Shown one piece after another: positions 26,143 to 34,259 of a DNA stretch of 64,000 bases. Made by a program: the position numbers and the translations under genes. The DNA lies in the NCBI RefSeq assembly GCF_020866905.1, contig NZ_JAIVCC010000017.1, positions 1-64,000 on the forward strand, read 5' to 3'. Numbering within the stretch: the stretch's first letter is position 1; each line of letters starts with the position of its first letter. This DNA is from Salinimicrobium sediminilitoris. GTDB taxonomy: Bacteria > Bacteroidota > Bacteroidia > Flavobacteriales > Flavobacteriaceae. The notes beneath the pieces were generated by a model. That model was not told the origin of the DNA. It ran no database searches and worked only from the letters and a program-made list of their open reading frames with translations.

Positions 26143-27702
26143 TCAAGCCACTTTCATATCGGCCGGATGTAATGTATAAAGCAGTTTATAATAGTCATCG
26201 ACAGACTTCTTCCAGGTGAACCTCATTCTACGGGCGTTGAGACCAATTTGCTTCCATACGGTCTTCTCATTTTCAAAAAAGTAAAGCGCTTCATTGAAAC
26301 TTTCAACCATATTGTAGATTTTCTCGTCATAGGTTTTCCCATCAAAAGCAAAACCCGTATGAACATGTTGAACGGTATCTTTTAGTCCGCCGGTATGGTG
26401 CACCAGGCAGGGTTGCCCATTTCGCATTGCAAGCATCTGGCTTATTCCGCAGGGCTCAAAGAGGCTTGGCATAAAGTAAAGGTCGGAATCCCTGTAAATA
26501 GAATTCACCACTTGCTCGCACTGGGTATTGACAAAAATAAAATTCTTCCTTTTGTAGCTAATCTCTCTGAGTAATTGTTCGTAATCTCCTGCGCCTGTAC
26601 CCAGAAGCACATAAATTCCATTGACTTCTTCCAGCCTGTCAAGGATTTCAAGAAGAGCTTCGGGAGAACGCTTAAAAAAATAGAATTTCTGCTCGGTCAA
26701 TCGTGCGACACTGGCACAAATAAAGTTGGGTTTCTTTTTTAGGAATGGAACAACTTTTTCACCGGTATGAGCCAAAAATGCAGCTTTCTCCCAATCCAGT
26801 TCCTTTTGAAGTTGTTTAAAAATTGCCGTGGCAATGTTTGGGAACAAACGGTTCTTTTTCACCAGGGTTTCAGGACGATAATCGGAACCATTAAGGATCC
26901 CGTGAAAACGCCCTTCTTTATCTGCCTGCCTCAAATCATTCTCCAGGCCTTCTCCTCCAATAAACTCGGGAGCCTCACTGGGAAGCATGACATCCTGTTT
27001 ATAAGAAGGGGAAACGGTATGAACGGCATCAGAGAACCTTATACCAATGGCCATTAAATTGAAACAGTCATCGTAGCGTGGGTCTTTTAAAGCTTCACGA
27101 TCGAAATTCAGATTAGGGAACCATGTATTTAAAGAAGAATAGTTATTCTCAAATGGCCGAATTCCCTGAAGAGCAAGATTATGGATACAGTATACAAACC
27201 TGTTTTTTTTAAGACAGGAATACTGTGGATGATAATTCTTTAAAAATAGTAAAATACTGGAATGCCAGTCATGCAGGTGCACAATGTCCAGCTTCCCAAA
27301 ATGTTTTTGTTTTATGGCTTCGGCAACGGCTGTACAAAAAATGGTGTATTTTATAACGTCACTGTAAAATGGTTCTAAAGGATCATGATGATAAATTCCG
27401 CCCAGGTTTCCCATTTCGATTTCGGGATGGTGGATCACGTAATGTGTTATGTTTTCATCTTCCTCTTTAGCAGGAACCTCGTAGAGATGCGCAGTATAAG
27501 AAATCCCCCTCAACTCAAATTGAAGTGCGGCCTTTAAAGTACCGTTTTCATGTAACCTTGAATAGGAAGGGACTACAACATGAACACGATCCCCACGTTC
27601 GGAAATCTGCCTTGGCACATCACGAATCACATCACCTACCCCACCAACTTTACAATTGGCAATGGCGTCGTTTTCTGAAGCTACAAAAAGGAAATTATTC
27701 AT
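26143..27702 (-). CDS. glgA: Glycogen synthase (GT5)
   Basis: The protein has 519 residues. The starch-synthase catalytic domain begins FLFVASENDAIANCKVGGVGDV; Lys-Val-Gly-Gly matches the ADP-glucose-binding KxGG motif in a variant form. The C-terminal half has the GT5 segment FMPSLFEPCGISQMLAMRNG, whose Glu and Gly are catalytic-site residues, and TGGLKDTV. It adds glucose to the growing glycogen chain in the cytoplasm. The variant first motif and length suggest the Bacteroidota-type synthase. It pairs functionally with glgP, 4.6 kb downstream. Confidence 0.93.
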   Translation of the reverse strand: MNNFLFVASENDAIANCKVGGVGDVIRDVPRQISERGDRVHVVVPSYSRLHENGTLKAALQFELRGISYTAHLYEVPAKEEDENITHYVIHHPEIEMGNLGGIYHHDPLEPFYSDVIKYTIFCTAVAEAIKQKHFGKLDIVHLHDWHSSILLFLKNYHPQYSCLKKNRFVYCIHNLALQGIRPFENNYSSLNTWFPNLNFDREALKDPRYDDCFNLMAIGIRFSDAVHTVSPSYKQDVMLPSEAPEFIGGEGLENDLRQADKEGRFHGILNGSDYRPETLVKKNRLFPNIATAIFKQLQKELDWEKAAFLAHTGEKVVPFLKKKPNFICASVARLTEQKFYFFKRSPEALLEILDRLEEVNGIYVLLGTGAGDYEQLLREISYKRKNFIFVNTQCEQVVNSIYRDSDLYFMPSLFEPCGISQMLAMRNGQPCLVHHTGGLKDTVQHVHTGFAFDGKTYDEKIYNMVESFNEALYFFENEKTVWKQIGLNARRMRFTWKKSVDDYYKLLYTLHPADMKVA

Positions 27703-27797
27703 AGTATAAAGCCCTTAAAAATATTATTTTATAAACTTAGGCGAAAGTACCTTTTAAAGACATAACTAACAGCATATCAAAAGGTTAAATTAGTATT

Positions 27798-27836
27798 AAA
27801 AAAAGGTTACTTCAAACGATTTAGTCGGTAACTTTT
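27798..27836 (-). terminator. Terminator of the cupin gene
   Basis: On the minus strand, AAAAGTTAC pairs with GTAACCTT around a 17-nt loop, followed by a run of seven T. It lies about 70 nt past the cupin stop codon. Confidence 0.6.
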
Positions 27837-27907
27837 GACCTCAACCTTCAAAAATGCCTTTTAGTGATTGAATTTTTCTTTCGGAAGGGTTAGAAAAATT
27901 CCATAAC

Positions 27908-28414
27908 CTATTTTATGCTATTCCAGAATTTATTCAATCCTCCCTCTTTCCCTTTTACAGGATCATATTCAGGAATAGGGACAGCAGTAATATTCTTATC
28001 GGTTTGGGGCCTCTCAGAATCTTCTCCGGTATTCATATCATGTGACCTGCCTTCGGGATAAGCTCCGACAACTGCAAAATCTTCACTCCCTAGATTTTTA
28101 TGTGCTACGCCGGCAGGAATTACAATAACATCCCCGGCAGAGACCTCCAGTTTTTCCCCTTTTTCGCCACCAAGTTGTAATAAAGCCTTTCCTATATACA
28201 CTCCTAATACTTCATGAGTATTGCTATGATAATGGTGATAATCGAAAACACCGTTTCTCCACGAGTTTTTCCAATTATTTTCAGCAAAACGTTCCTCCAG
28301 CCATTTTGCTCCAGGCTCTCCTTTTGTTGAAAAACAACCTTTATAGATCAAAACAGGTAATTTGCTGTTAGGGATGTTTCCATCGTCCTGAAAATATAAT
28401 AATTGTGGCTCCAT
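27908..28414 (-). CDS. YjlB-like cupin protein
   Basis: The protein has 168 residues. A single cupin barrel has the metal-binding first motif DYHHYHSNTHEVLGVYIG and second motif GDVIVIPAGVAHKNLG. No attached domain is present. ATG 28414 is chosen because the family-type beginning 'MEPQLLYFQDDG' follows it; upstream codons give a basic, non-homologous extension. It is probably a small metal-dependent enzyme or sugar/sensor-binding protein; substrate unknown. It is divergent from PEP carboxylase, with a 214-nt gap. Confidence 0.82.
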   Translation of the reverse strand: MEPQLLYFQDDGNIPNSKLPVLIYKGCFSTKGEPGAKWLEERFAENNWKNSWRNGVFDYHHYHSNTHEVLGVYIGKALLQLGGEKGEKLEVSAGDVIVIPAGVAHKNLGSEDFAVVGAYPEGRSHDMNTGEDSERPQTDKNITAVPIPEYDPVKGKEGGLNKFWNSIK

Positions 28415-28628
28415 GAAGTCTCTTTTTGGTTTATTCAAAAAGATAGAAAATTTTAATGTACTCAGATAACGTTTGCGAAAATTTCTCCCTCGCAAATTTG
28501 TCAACATATAACGTTTGAGTCCAATAAATACGGGGAATTGACTGAGTTTTTAAAGTGTAAAACCACTCAAAACCACCTATAATTCGTAAATTTAGGGAAC
28601 TAATTCTTCAGGGAAAAACATTATTAAA

Positions 28629-31313
28629 ATGACACCAACAAAAAGCAATAAAGCATTCAACAAAATAGAAAAAGACATGCAGTTTCTTACCGATTGCTTC
28701 CAACAGGTTTTAAAAAATCTGGGAGAGCATGAACTTGCAGGTCTCCTCACAAAACATGAAGATCTAAAAGATTCTTTTTCTACAAATCCAGCCCTGGAAG
28801 AAAAACAGATCCAGGTCCTAAGTATTTACCTGCAACTCATGAACCTGGTGGAAGAAAATGCCGCCGTTCAATATCGCCGAAGGTTAGTTGACAAAACTGG
28901 AATGCAATCTGTAAGGGGCTCCTGGAGTGAGACTTTTCGACGATGGAAGGATCAGGGACTAAAGGAAAATGAAATGCAGGAGATCATTTCAAAAGTAAAA
29001 CTGATTCCTGTACTCACCGCCCACCCCACAGAAACAAAACGCATTTCCATTTTGGAACTGCACAGGGAAATCTACCTCAACCTCATAAAGCTTGAGAATA
29101 CTTCTTTTTCTTTTACTGAAAGACAGGTTATTGCCGAAGATATTAAAACCCTGCTGGAGAGATGGTGGCGCACCGGAGAGGTCTATCTGAAAAAACCTAC
29201 CGTGGAAATGGAACGAAGTAATGTCATCCATTATTTCAGCAAGGTTTTTCCGCAGGCATTGAGAAAAAGTGATATTCAGCTAAAACAAAGCTGGATCAAC
29301 ATGGGCTTTGATCCCCAAAACCTAAAATTTCCCAAGTTGCAGTTTGGAACCTGGGTAGGTGGCGATAGAGATGGACATCCTTATGTTACCGCATCTGTAA
29401 CAAAATCTACTCTCGAAGAACATAGAAAGACTGCTCTTCATCTCGTACACGAGCAGTTGGAGCATCTGGCTGCCGATATGAGCTTCTCGGGCATAAGCAA
29501 TAAGGCTTCAGAACAGTTGCAGGAGGCAATTGAAAATATGTTGGGAGCACTGGGAGAAGAAGGAAGTAAAGCATTGGGCCGCAATCCATACGAGCCCTGG
29601 AGACAGTTTGTGAGCCTCATATTATTGAAGCTGGAGCATACCACCACAGGAAACGAACAGGAAAACACATTTTACAACAGGCCCGGGGACCTTCTTGAGG
29701 ATCTTGATATTTTAAAGGAAAGTCTTTATGAAATAGGTGCAAATCGAATTGTTGAGGATCTTTTATTCCCGGTGGAAAGAATGGTGGAGTGTTTCGGTTT
29801 TCATCTCGCCCGGCTGGATATAAGACAAAACAGTGAGTTTCATGACAAAGCCCTCGAACAGATCCTGAAAATAACTTTTCCCGATAAGCCTGAATTCAAA
29901 ACCTGGAGCGAAGAAGAGCGGGTTAAATTTATTTCGGAAGAATTAAAGAGCGACCGCCCCTTTGCTACTGCAGGAAGATCTTTTGGGCCCGAAGCAGATA
30001 AGGTGCTGGAAAGCTATAAAGTAGTTAAAGAACATACAGATAAGTTTGGTCCTCAGGGAGTAGGAAGTTTTATAGTTAGTATGACCCGCCAGCTTAGCGA
30101 TCTTTTAATTGTTTACCTCTTCTTTAGAGAGGTGGGTATAGACAGGCGAACATTCCAGGTAGTCCCACTTTTTGAAACTATCGATGACCTTATTGCTTCA
30201 GGTGAAATTTTAGAAAGCTTTCTCACTCATCCTGCATATTACAGGGAGAAGGGAAGACCACAGGAGGTTATGCTAGGCTACAGCGACAGCAATAAGGACG
30301 GCGGAATTATTGCCAGCCGCTGGAATATTTACCGGGCTGAAAAAAACCTGACCGAAATGGCCGACAAACTGGATACAGAACTAAGATTCTTCCATGGCAT
30401 TGGAGGAACCATAAGCAGGGGTGGCGGGAAATACCACCGCTTCCTGGAAAGTATGCCGGCGGGAAGCATGAGCGGGGAGATCAAACTCACAGTCCAGGGA
30501 GAGACCATAGCTCAGCAATTTGCCAATATGCTCACAGCTACTTATAATCTGGAAATGTTGTTTTCGGGAACTGCCCTTCAAACCGGGAATCGTCTTCATC
30601 CCAAAACTAAAAAAGGATATCCAATTGATGCTCTAAGACAGGTAGCAGAATATTCCAAAGAAAAATACCAGGAATTAATTGCACATCCTTCTTTTCTGAA
30701 TTTCTATGGAGAAGCCACTCCAATAGATGTATTGGAACTAAGTAAGATTGGATCGAGACCTGCCAGACGTACCGGAACAAGGAGCCTGTCAGATCTTAGG
30801 GCAATTCCATGGGTTTTTAGCTGGAATCAATCCAGGTTTAATATCACGGGCTGGTTTGGAATTGGATATGCTCTACAAAAGTTAAAAGCCGATAATCTGC
30901 AGCAATATGAGCAACTTCGGGAAGTTGCCCAGGAATGGCCTTTTTTGAGATACGTTTTGATCCAGGTAGAAACTAACATTATGAATGCCGAACCTGCTGT
31001 AATGGAAGCCTATGCCTCTCTTGTAAAGGATGAAAAAGTAAGAATGGAGATTACAGAAATTATAAAAGCTGAACATCAAAAAGGACTTGATGAAATTGGC
31101 GCCATGTTTGAAAAAGGTCGGGAAGAACGAAGACAGAGCCTGCTCGACAATTTAAACCGGCGCAATGATGCTTTGATCTCCCTTCACCGTTTACAGATCA
31201 AAAATCTCGAGGCATGGAGAAGAACTAAAGGCAGTACCAAAGACGAGGAATTGGTGACACATCTTTTGCAAATCACTACTGCACTCGCTAGCGGATTAAA
31301 AAATACCGGTTGA
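28629..31313 (+). CDS. ppc: Phosphoenolpyruvate carboxylase, with active-site variant
   Basis: The protein has 894 residues, normal length. It converts PEP and bicarbonate to oxaloacetate. Conserved parts are the catalytic His in LTAHPTE (near residue 133), GGDRDGHP, ARLDIRQNS, the LGYSDSNKDGG loop, SRPAR and LRAIPW arginines, and the C-terminal NTG. One difference stands out: the FHGRGG motif reads FHGIGG, with Ile591 where Arg is usual, and the next loop is SRGGGK rather than GRGGGP (Arg597 retained). It is probably still active. It is followed by its own terminator (31344-31394). Confidence 0.93.
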   Translation: MTPTKSNKAFNKIEKDMQFLTDCFQQVLKNLGEHELAGLLTKHEDLKDSFSTNPALEEKQIQVLSIYLQLMNLVEENAAVQYRRRLVDKTGMQSVRGSWSETFRRWKDQGLKENEMQEIISKVKLIPVLTAHPTETKRISILELHREIYLNLIKLENTSFSFTERQVIAEDIKTLLERWWRTGEVYLKKPTVEMERSNVIHYFSKVFPQALRKSDIQLKQSWINMGFDPQNLKFPKLQFGTWVGGDRDGHPYVTASVTKSTLEEHRKTALHLVHEQLEHLAADMSFSGISNKASEQLQEAIENMLGALGEEGSKALGRNPYEPWRQFVSLILLKLEHTTTGNEQENTFYNRPGDLLEDLDILKESLYEIGANRIVEDLLFPVERMVECFGFHLARLDIRQNSEFHDKALEQILKITFPDKPEFKTWSEEERVKFISEELKSDRPFATAGRSFGPEADKVLESYKVVKEHTDKFGPQGVGSFIVSMTRQLSDLLIVYLFFREVGIDRRTFQVVPLFETIDDLIASGEILESFLTHPAYYREKGRPQEVMLGYSDSNKDGGIIASRWNIYRAEKNLTEMADKLDTELRFFHGIGGTISRGGGKYHRFLESMPAGSMSGEIKLTVQGETIAQQFANMLTATYNLEMLFSGTALQTGNRLHPKTKKGYPIDALRQVAEYSKEKYQELIAHPSFLNFYGEATPIDVLELSKIGSRPARRTGTRSLSDLRAIPWVFSWNQSRFNITGWFGIGYALQKLKADNLQQYEQLREVAQEWPFLRYVLIQVETNIMNAEPAVMEAYASLVKDEKVRMEITEIIKAEHQKGLDEIGAMFEKGREERRQSLLDNLNRRNDALISLHRLQIKNLEAWRRTKGSTKDEELVTHLLQITTALASGLKNTG

Positions 31314-31343
31314 TCATTAAAGGTTAAATCTGTAAGAAGTTAT

Positions 31344-31394
31344 AAAGAGATGGTTCGTTTTTTTGACAGACAAAAGCACGAACCATCTTTTATT
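31344..31394 (+). terminator. Terminator of ppc
   Basis: GAGATGGTTCG pairs with CGAACCATCTTT around a T-rich loop, followed by TTTTA. It starts 31 nt after the ppc stop codon. Confidence 0.8.
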
Positions 31395-31529
31395 AAATAA
31401 AAATCCTCCTGATCGAGGAAAGTATTTCTTATATCGACACCACGGCGGAATGTTTTTCGGGATGCTTTAAAATTTGCAGACCTTAAAACCAATTTTGGGT
31501 AACGTTAAAAACTATTAAGGCTTATAATA

Positions 31530-31760
31530 TTATGTCTCCTTGACCGAAATGATCTTAACCGGGCAGGCTTTTACCGCTGCTTCACAGTTTTCTAGTATGG
31601 AATGATCTGCCGACTTTAGGGTGTGGAAACCCTTGCGATCAACAGATTTTAGCAGCACACTTTTACCATCTTTTTTTGACATTTGAAACTGCCCCGGAGC
31701 CAACTCTACACAGTAGTTACAACCAATACATTTGTTCCGCTGCAGGGTCACTACTACCAT
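31530..31760 (-). CDS. Small ferredoxin
   Basis: The protein has 76 residues. It has a CIGCNYC motif (Cys 11, 14, 17) and a distal Cys66 followed by Pro (ACPVK), the arrangement of a single [4Fe-4S] (or [3Fe-4S]) ferredoxin, with an extra Cys59. There is no second cluster motif. It overlaps the U32 gene by one base (TAATG), a tight translational coupling that suggests it donates electrons or assists cluster loading for that enzyme. It is a cytoplasmic protein. Confidence 0.88.
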   Translation of the reverse strand: MVVVTLQRNKCIGCNYCVELAPGQFQMSKKDGKSVLLKSVDRKGFHTLKSADHSILENCEAAVKACPVKIISVKET

Positions 31761-33004
31761 TATGCTTCCACCATTTTATATAGTTTGTCTGAAAGTCTTA
31801 CTCTGAAAGGAACTTTGATCGTACAGCTATCCCCTTTTCCGGCTTTTTCTGAAAGCAGATCGTTTACGAACATTTCCTCCAATTCAAATTCCTGCGCTCC
31901 GGTGCTGGGGCCGGTAACCAGGATCTTATCTCCTTTTTTAATGTCGTAGGCCTCGATCTTAAATTCTGCTATTCCCGCTTTTGGGAAGTAATGTACACCC
32001 TTCCCAACATAAACCTTCTTTTGAGTAGCCTGAGAACCTGAAGTTTTACTCCACTCCCCCAGTTTTTGTCCAAGATAGTACCCACTCCAGAATCCGCGAT
32101 TATAGACGGTGCTTAGGCGCGCCATCCAGTCGGCAACTTTTTCTTCGGAATATGTTCCTTCATACCAGGAATCAATAGCCTCACGATAAGCTCTGGTCAC
32201 TGTTGCAACATATTCCGGAGCACGGCCGCGACCTTCTATCTTCAAAACCTGTACTCCCGCTTCCATGACCTCATCCAGGAAATTAATGGTGCAAAGGTCT
32301 TTTGGAGACATCATATATTCATTATCGATCTCGATCTCAAATCCCGATTCCTGATCAATAACCGTATATTTTTTGCGACAATTCTGTTTACAGGCACCGC
32401 GATTTGCTGAAGAATTGTGGGAATGCAGGCTTAGGTAACACTTTCCTGAAACTGCCATACAAAGTGCCCCGTGGCCAAAAATCTCAAGCTTGACCAGCTC
32501 TCCCGAAGGACCTTTTATTTGCTCTTTTTGGATCTGTTCAGAAATATTTTTTACCTGTCTAAGACTTAGCTCTCGTGACAATACCATTGTTTCGGCAAAG
32601 AGACTGTAAAATTTTACAGTTTCAATATTGGTTATATTGAGCTGCGTAGAAATATGAACGTCAATTCCCATACCGCGAGCAGAAGCGATTACAGCCTGGT
32701 CACTTGCGATAACAGCAGTAATCCCTGCCTCCTTAGCTGCGGAAAGCAGGTTTTTGATAAGTGAAAGATCGTGGTCGTAAACAATGGTATTTAAAGTCAG
32801 GTAACTTCTACCCCCTTTCGCCTCACACCTTTTAACTATTTCTGGAAGATCATCCATTGTAAAATTAATAGATGCCCTTGCCCGCATATTCAATTGTTCC
32901 ACTCCAAAGTAGACGGAATCTGCTCCATTTTCCAAAGCTGCCTGCAGAGATTCAAAATTTCCTGCGGGAGCCATTAATTCCATTTTTCCTGAATCTTTTT
33001 TCAT
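31760..33004 (-). CDS. U32-family protein (RlhA/TrhP-type RNA hydroxylase-like)
   Basis: The protein has 414 residues. It opens with MELMAPAGNFESLQAALENGADSVYFG-like sequence (TIM-barrel start), and holds the family's Cys-rich centre: GALCMAVSGKCYLS then NRGACKQNCRKKY, four Cys that bind an iron-sulfur cluster in relatives. Annotated 'peptidase U32', but the characterised members RlhA and TrhP hydroxylate 23S rRNA and tRNA respectively. The exact target here is unknown. The coupled ferredoxin gene and a shared TGAC-N4-GTCA operator (33096-33110) suggest a redox-linked role. Confidence 0.88.
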   Translation of the reverse strand: MKKDSGKMELMAPAGNFESLQAALENGADSVYFGVEQLNMRARASINFTMDDLPEIVKRCEAKGGRSYLTLNTIVYDHDLSLIKNLLSAAKEAGITAVIASDQAVIASARGMGIDVHISTQLNITNIETVKFYSLFAETMVLSRELSLRQVKNISEQIQKEQIKGPSGELVKLEIFGHGALCMAVSGKCYLSLHSHNSSANRGACKQNCRKKYTVIDQESGFEIEIDNEYMMSPKDLCTINFLDEVMEAGVQVLKIEGRGRAPEYVATVTRAYREAIDSWYEGTYSEEKVADWMARLSTVYNRGFWSGYYLGQKLGEWSKTSGSQATQKKVYVGKGVHYFPKAGIAEFKIEAYDIKKGDKILVTGPSTGAQEFELEEMFVNDLLSEKAGKGDSCTIKVPFRVRLSDKLYKMVEA

Positions 33005-33095
33005 AAGCTGCTGCCAATATCGTGGTGCCGGAGCAGTAAAGTCTACCCGGCACTATTTTAGGCGGCAAAGAAAATGGCATTTTTGGAAGGAAAAT

Positions 33096-33110
33096 ATGAC
33101 CTGGGTCACA
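33096..33110. promoter_or_regulatory. TGAC-N4-GTCA operator upstream of U32/ferredoxin
   Basis: It reads ATGACCTGGGTCACA. On the coding (minus) strand it is TGTGACC-CA-GGTCAT, the same as the site at 34198-34212 except for the central two bases. It lies 92 nt before the U32 start. It resembles CRP/FNR-superfamily boxes. Confidence 0.6.
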
Positions 33111-33529
33111 TTTTATTTGTTGTGAAAATTACGCCCCTTTTTGTAGTAGTAAAAGCCTGCAAAGTGCCGGGACCGGGAATAGATTTAGTATAAAATCATT
33201 TATAATACTGTTTTTCGACCCGGTATGGGTTCTTTAAGGTAAAAAGAATGCCAATAACGGCGATCTTGTAGTAATTTACTTACTTATTTTGGACGAGTTA
33301 GTAGAGACCCTTAGTCCGTAGAAGAGTAACCCCTATTCTTCTTTCTAAGGGTTTTCTTTTGCCTGAATATTGGTCATTGTTATAAGGTTTCACTCGGACA
33401 AGAAAGGCTTCAGGTTGCCATTGCTCCTTTTGTTTAAAAAACTTTGGAAAAAGGCCCTGCTTCTCCTGTAATTCCCAAGAAGCCAATGTAATTTTTGACA
33501 ACAGCCATTTCCCAGGGAAAAATCCTGAC

Positions 33530-33537
33530 TATCTTTA
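33530..33537 (+). promoter_or_regulatory. -7 element of glutathione peroxidase gene
   Basis: TATCTTTA is one mismatch from TAnnTTTG. The start codon follows 15 nt later. No clear -33 element is seen. Confidence 0.4.
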
Positions 33538-33552
33538 CAAAAAAGGAAATTT

Positions 33553-34029
33553 ATGAGTGAGTTCTATAATTTTTCAGCAAAGGACCTGCAAGGACAGGAT
33601 GTGGAAATGAAGGATTTTAAAGGAAAGGTAGTACTTGTGGTCAATACAGCTTCAGAATGTGGCTTCACTCCGCAGTTGGAAGGCCTGGAAACACTAAATA
33701 AGAAGTTTAAGGATGACGGATTGGTAATTCTGGGGTTCCCCTGCAACCAATTTGGGAAACAGGAACCCGGAGACGAAAAATCCATTGCCGAAGGTTGTGT
33801 AGTGAATTACGGAGTGACCTTTCCCATGTTCTCAAAAGTAGATGTTAATGGAAAGGAAGCTCATCCCCTGTTCAAATATCTTAAAAGTGAACTCGGAGGA
33901 ATATTAGGCAGCAAGATCAAATGGAATTTCACAAAATTCCTCATTGATCGCACAGGCCGGCCGGTAGAAAGATTTGCCCCAATTACAAAGCCTGAAAGTC
34001 TGGAGAAGGACATTAAGAAACTTCTGTAA
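33553..34029 (+). CDS. Glutathione peroxidase-family protein
   Basis: The protein has 158 residues. A thioredoxin-like fold carries the catalytic Cys36 in ASECGF, then FPCNQFG with Gln and a second Cys, and KWNFTKFL with the Trp. These form the peroxidase tetrad. The Cys in place of selenocysteine and a resolving Cys nearby suggest a thioredoxin-dependent enzyme that reduces organic or hydrogen peroxide. It is cytoplasmic with no signal peptide. Two hairpins follow; the second, a copy of the 29-nt palindrome, acts as terminator. Confidence 0.92.
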   Translation: MSEFYNFSAKDLQGQDVEMKDFKGKVVLVVNTASECGFTPQLEGLETLNKKFKDDGLVILGFPCNQFGKQEPGDEKSIAEGCVVNYGVTFPMFSKVDVNGKEAHPLFKYLKSELGGILGSKIKWNFTKFLIDRTGRPVERFAPITKPESLEKDIKKLL

Positions 34030-34035
34030 TCCTCG

Positions 34036-34067
34036 ACCCTTTCAGGGTTTGGAATCCTGAAAGGGTT
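34036..34067 (+). repeat. Strong hairpin after glutathione peroxidase gene
   Basis: ACCCTTTCAGG pairs with CCTGAAAGGGT around a 9-nt loop, with no T tract. It may protect the transcript 3' end. It is followed by a second hairpin with a T tract. Confidence 0.7.
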
Positions 34068-34089
34068 AAAGTGGGTAATCCAGAATAAC

Positions 34090-34125
34090 AGGTGTCAAAA
34101 ATAACATTATTGGCACCTCTTTTTA
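34090..34125 (+). terminator. Terminator formed by a full 29-nt palindrome copy
   Basis: The 29-nt unit runs 34090-34118, with outer arms AGGTG/CACCT and inner arms CAAAAATA/ATTATTG. TTTTTA follows. It is both a repeat copy and a working terminator shape for glutathione peroxidase. Confidence 0.7.
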
Positions 34126-34197
34126 TTACCGAAAGTTTCAGGAAATACACATGGGAACCCGAAAGGATCCAGGAGAAAATGTTCCCTTTCATCCCGA

Positions 34198-34212
34198 TGT
34201 GACCTGGGTCAT
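34198..34212. promoter_or_regulatory. TGAC-N4-GTCA operator upstream of hemerythrin/PAS gene
   Basis: TGTGACCTGGGTCAT lies 48 nt before the start codon. Twelve bases (TGACCTGGGTCA) are identical to the site at 33096-33110, and the flanks TG...T match it in the gene's orientation. Candidate binding site of a CRP/FNR-type regulator. Confidence 0.6.
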
Positions 34213-34259
34213 AATTTAGGACAAAACTATCCGCTTTATTTGCTGAGAAATTTTGAATC

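Larger units (their letters stand above)
33005..33552. other. Divergent intergenic region with regulatory elements
   Basis: The 548-nt spacer between the U32 operon and glutathione peroxidase contains several elements. Near the U32 start is a 7-bp G+C stem (33025-33031 GTGCCGG, 33047-33053 CCGGCAC), with a third copy of GTGCCGG at 33164-33170 that could pair alternatively. It also holds a degenerate dispersed palindrome (33063-33091), the operator at 33096-33110, and a TATAAA-N4-TTTATA repeat near 33190. A 67-codon minus ORF (33298-33501) is not supported. Confidence 0.55.

Noticed and set aside
33298-33501. 67-codon minus ORF in the U32-glutathione peroxidase gap
   Set aside because: No domain or start context; composition like non-coding DNA and it overlaps a region expected to hold promoters.
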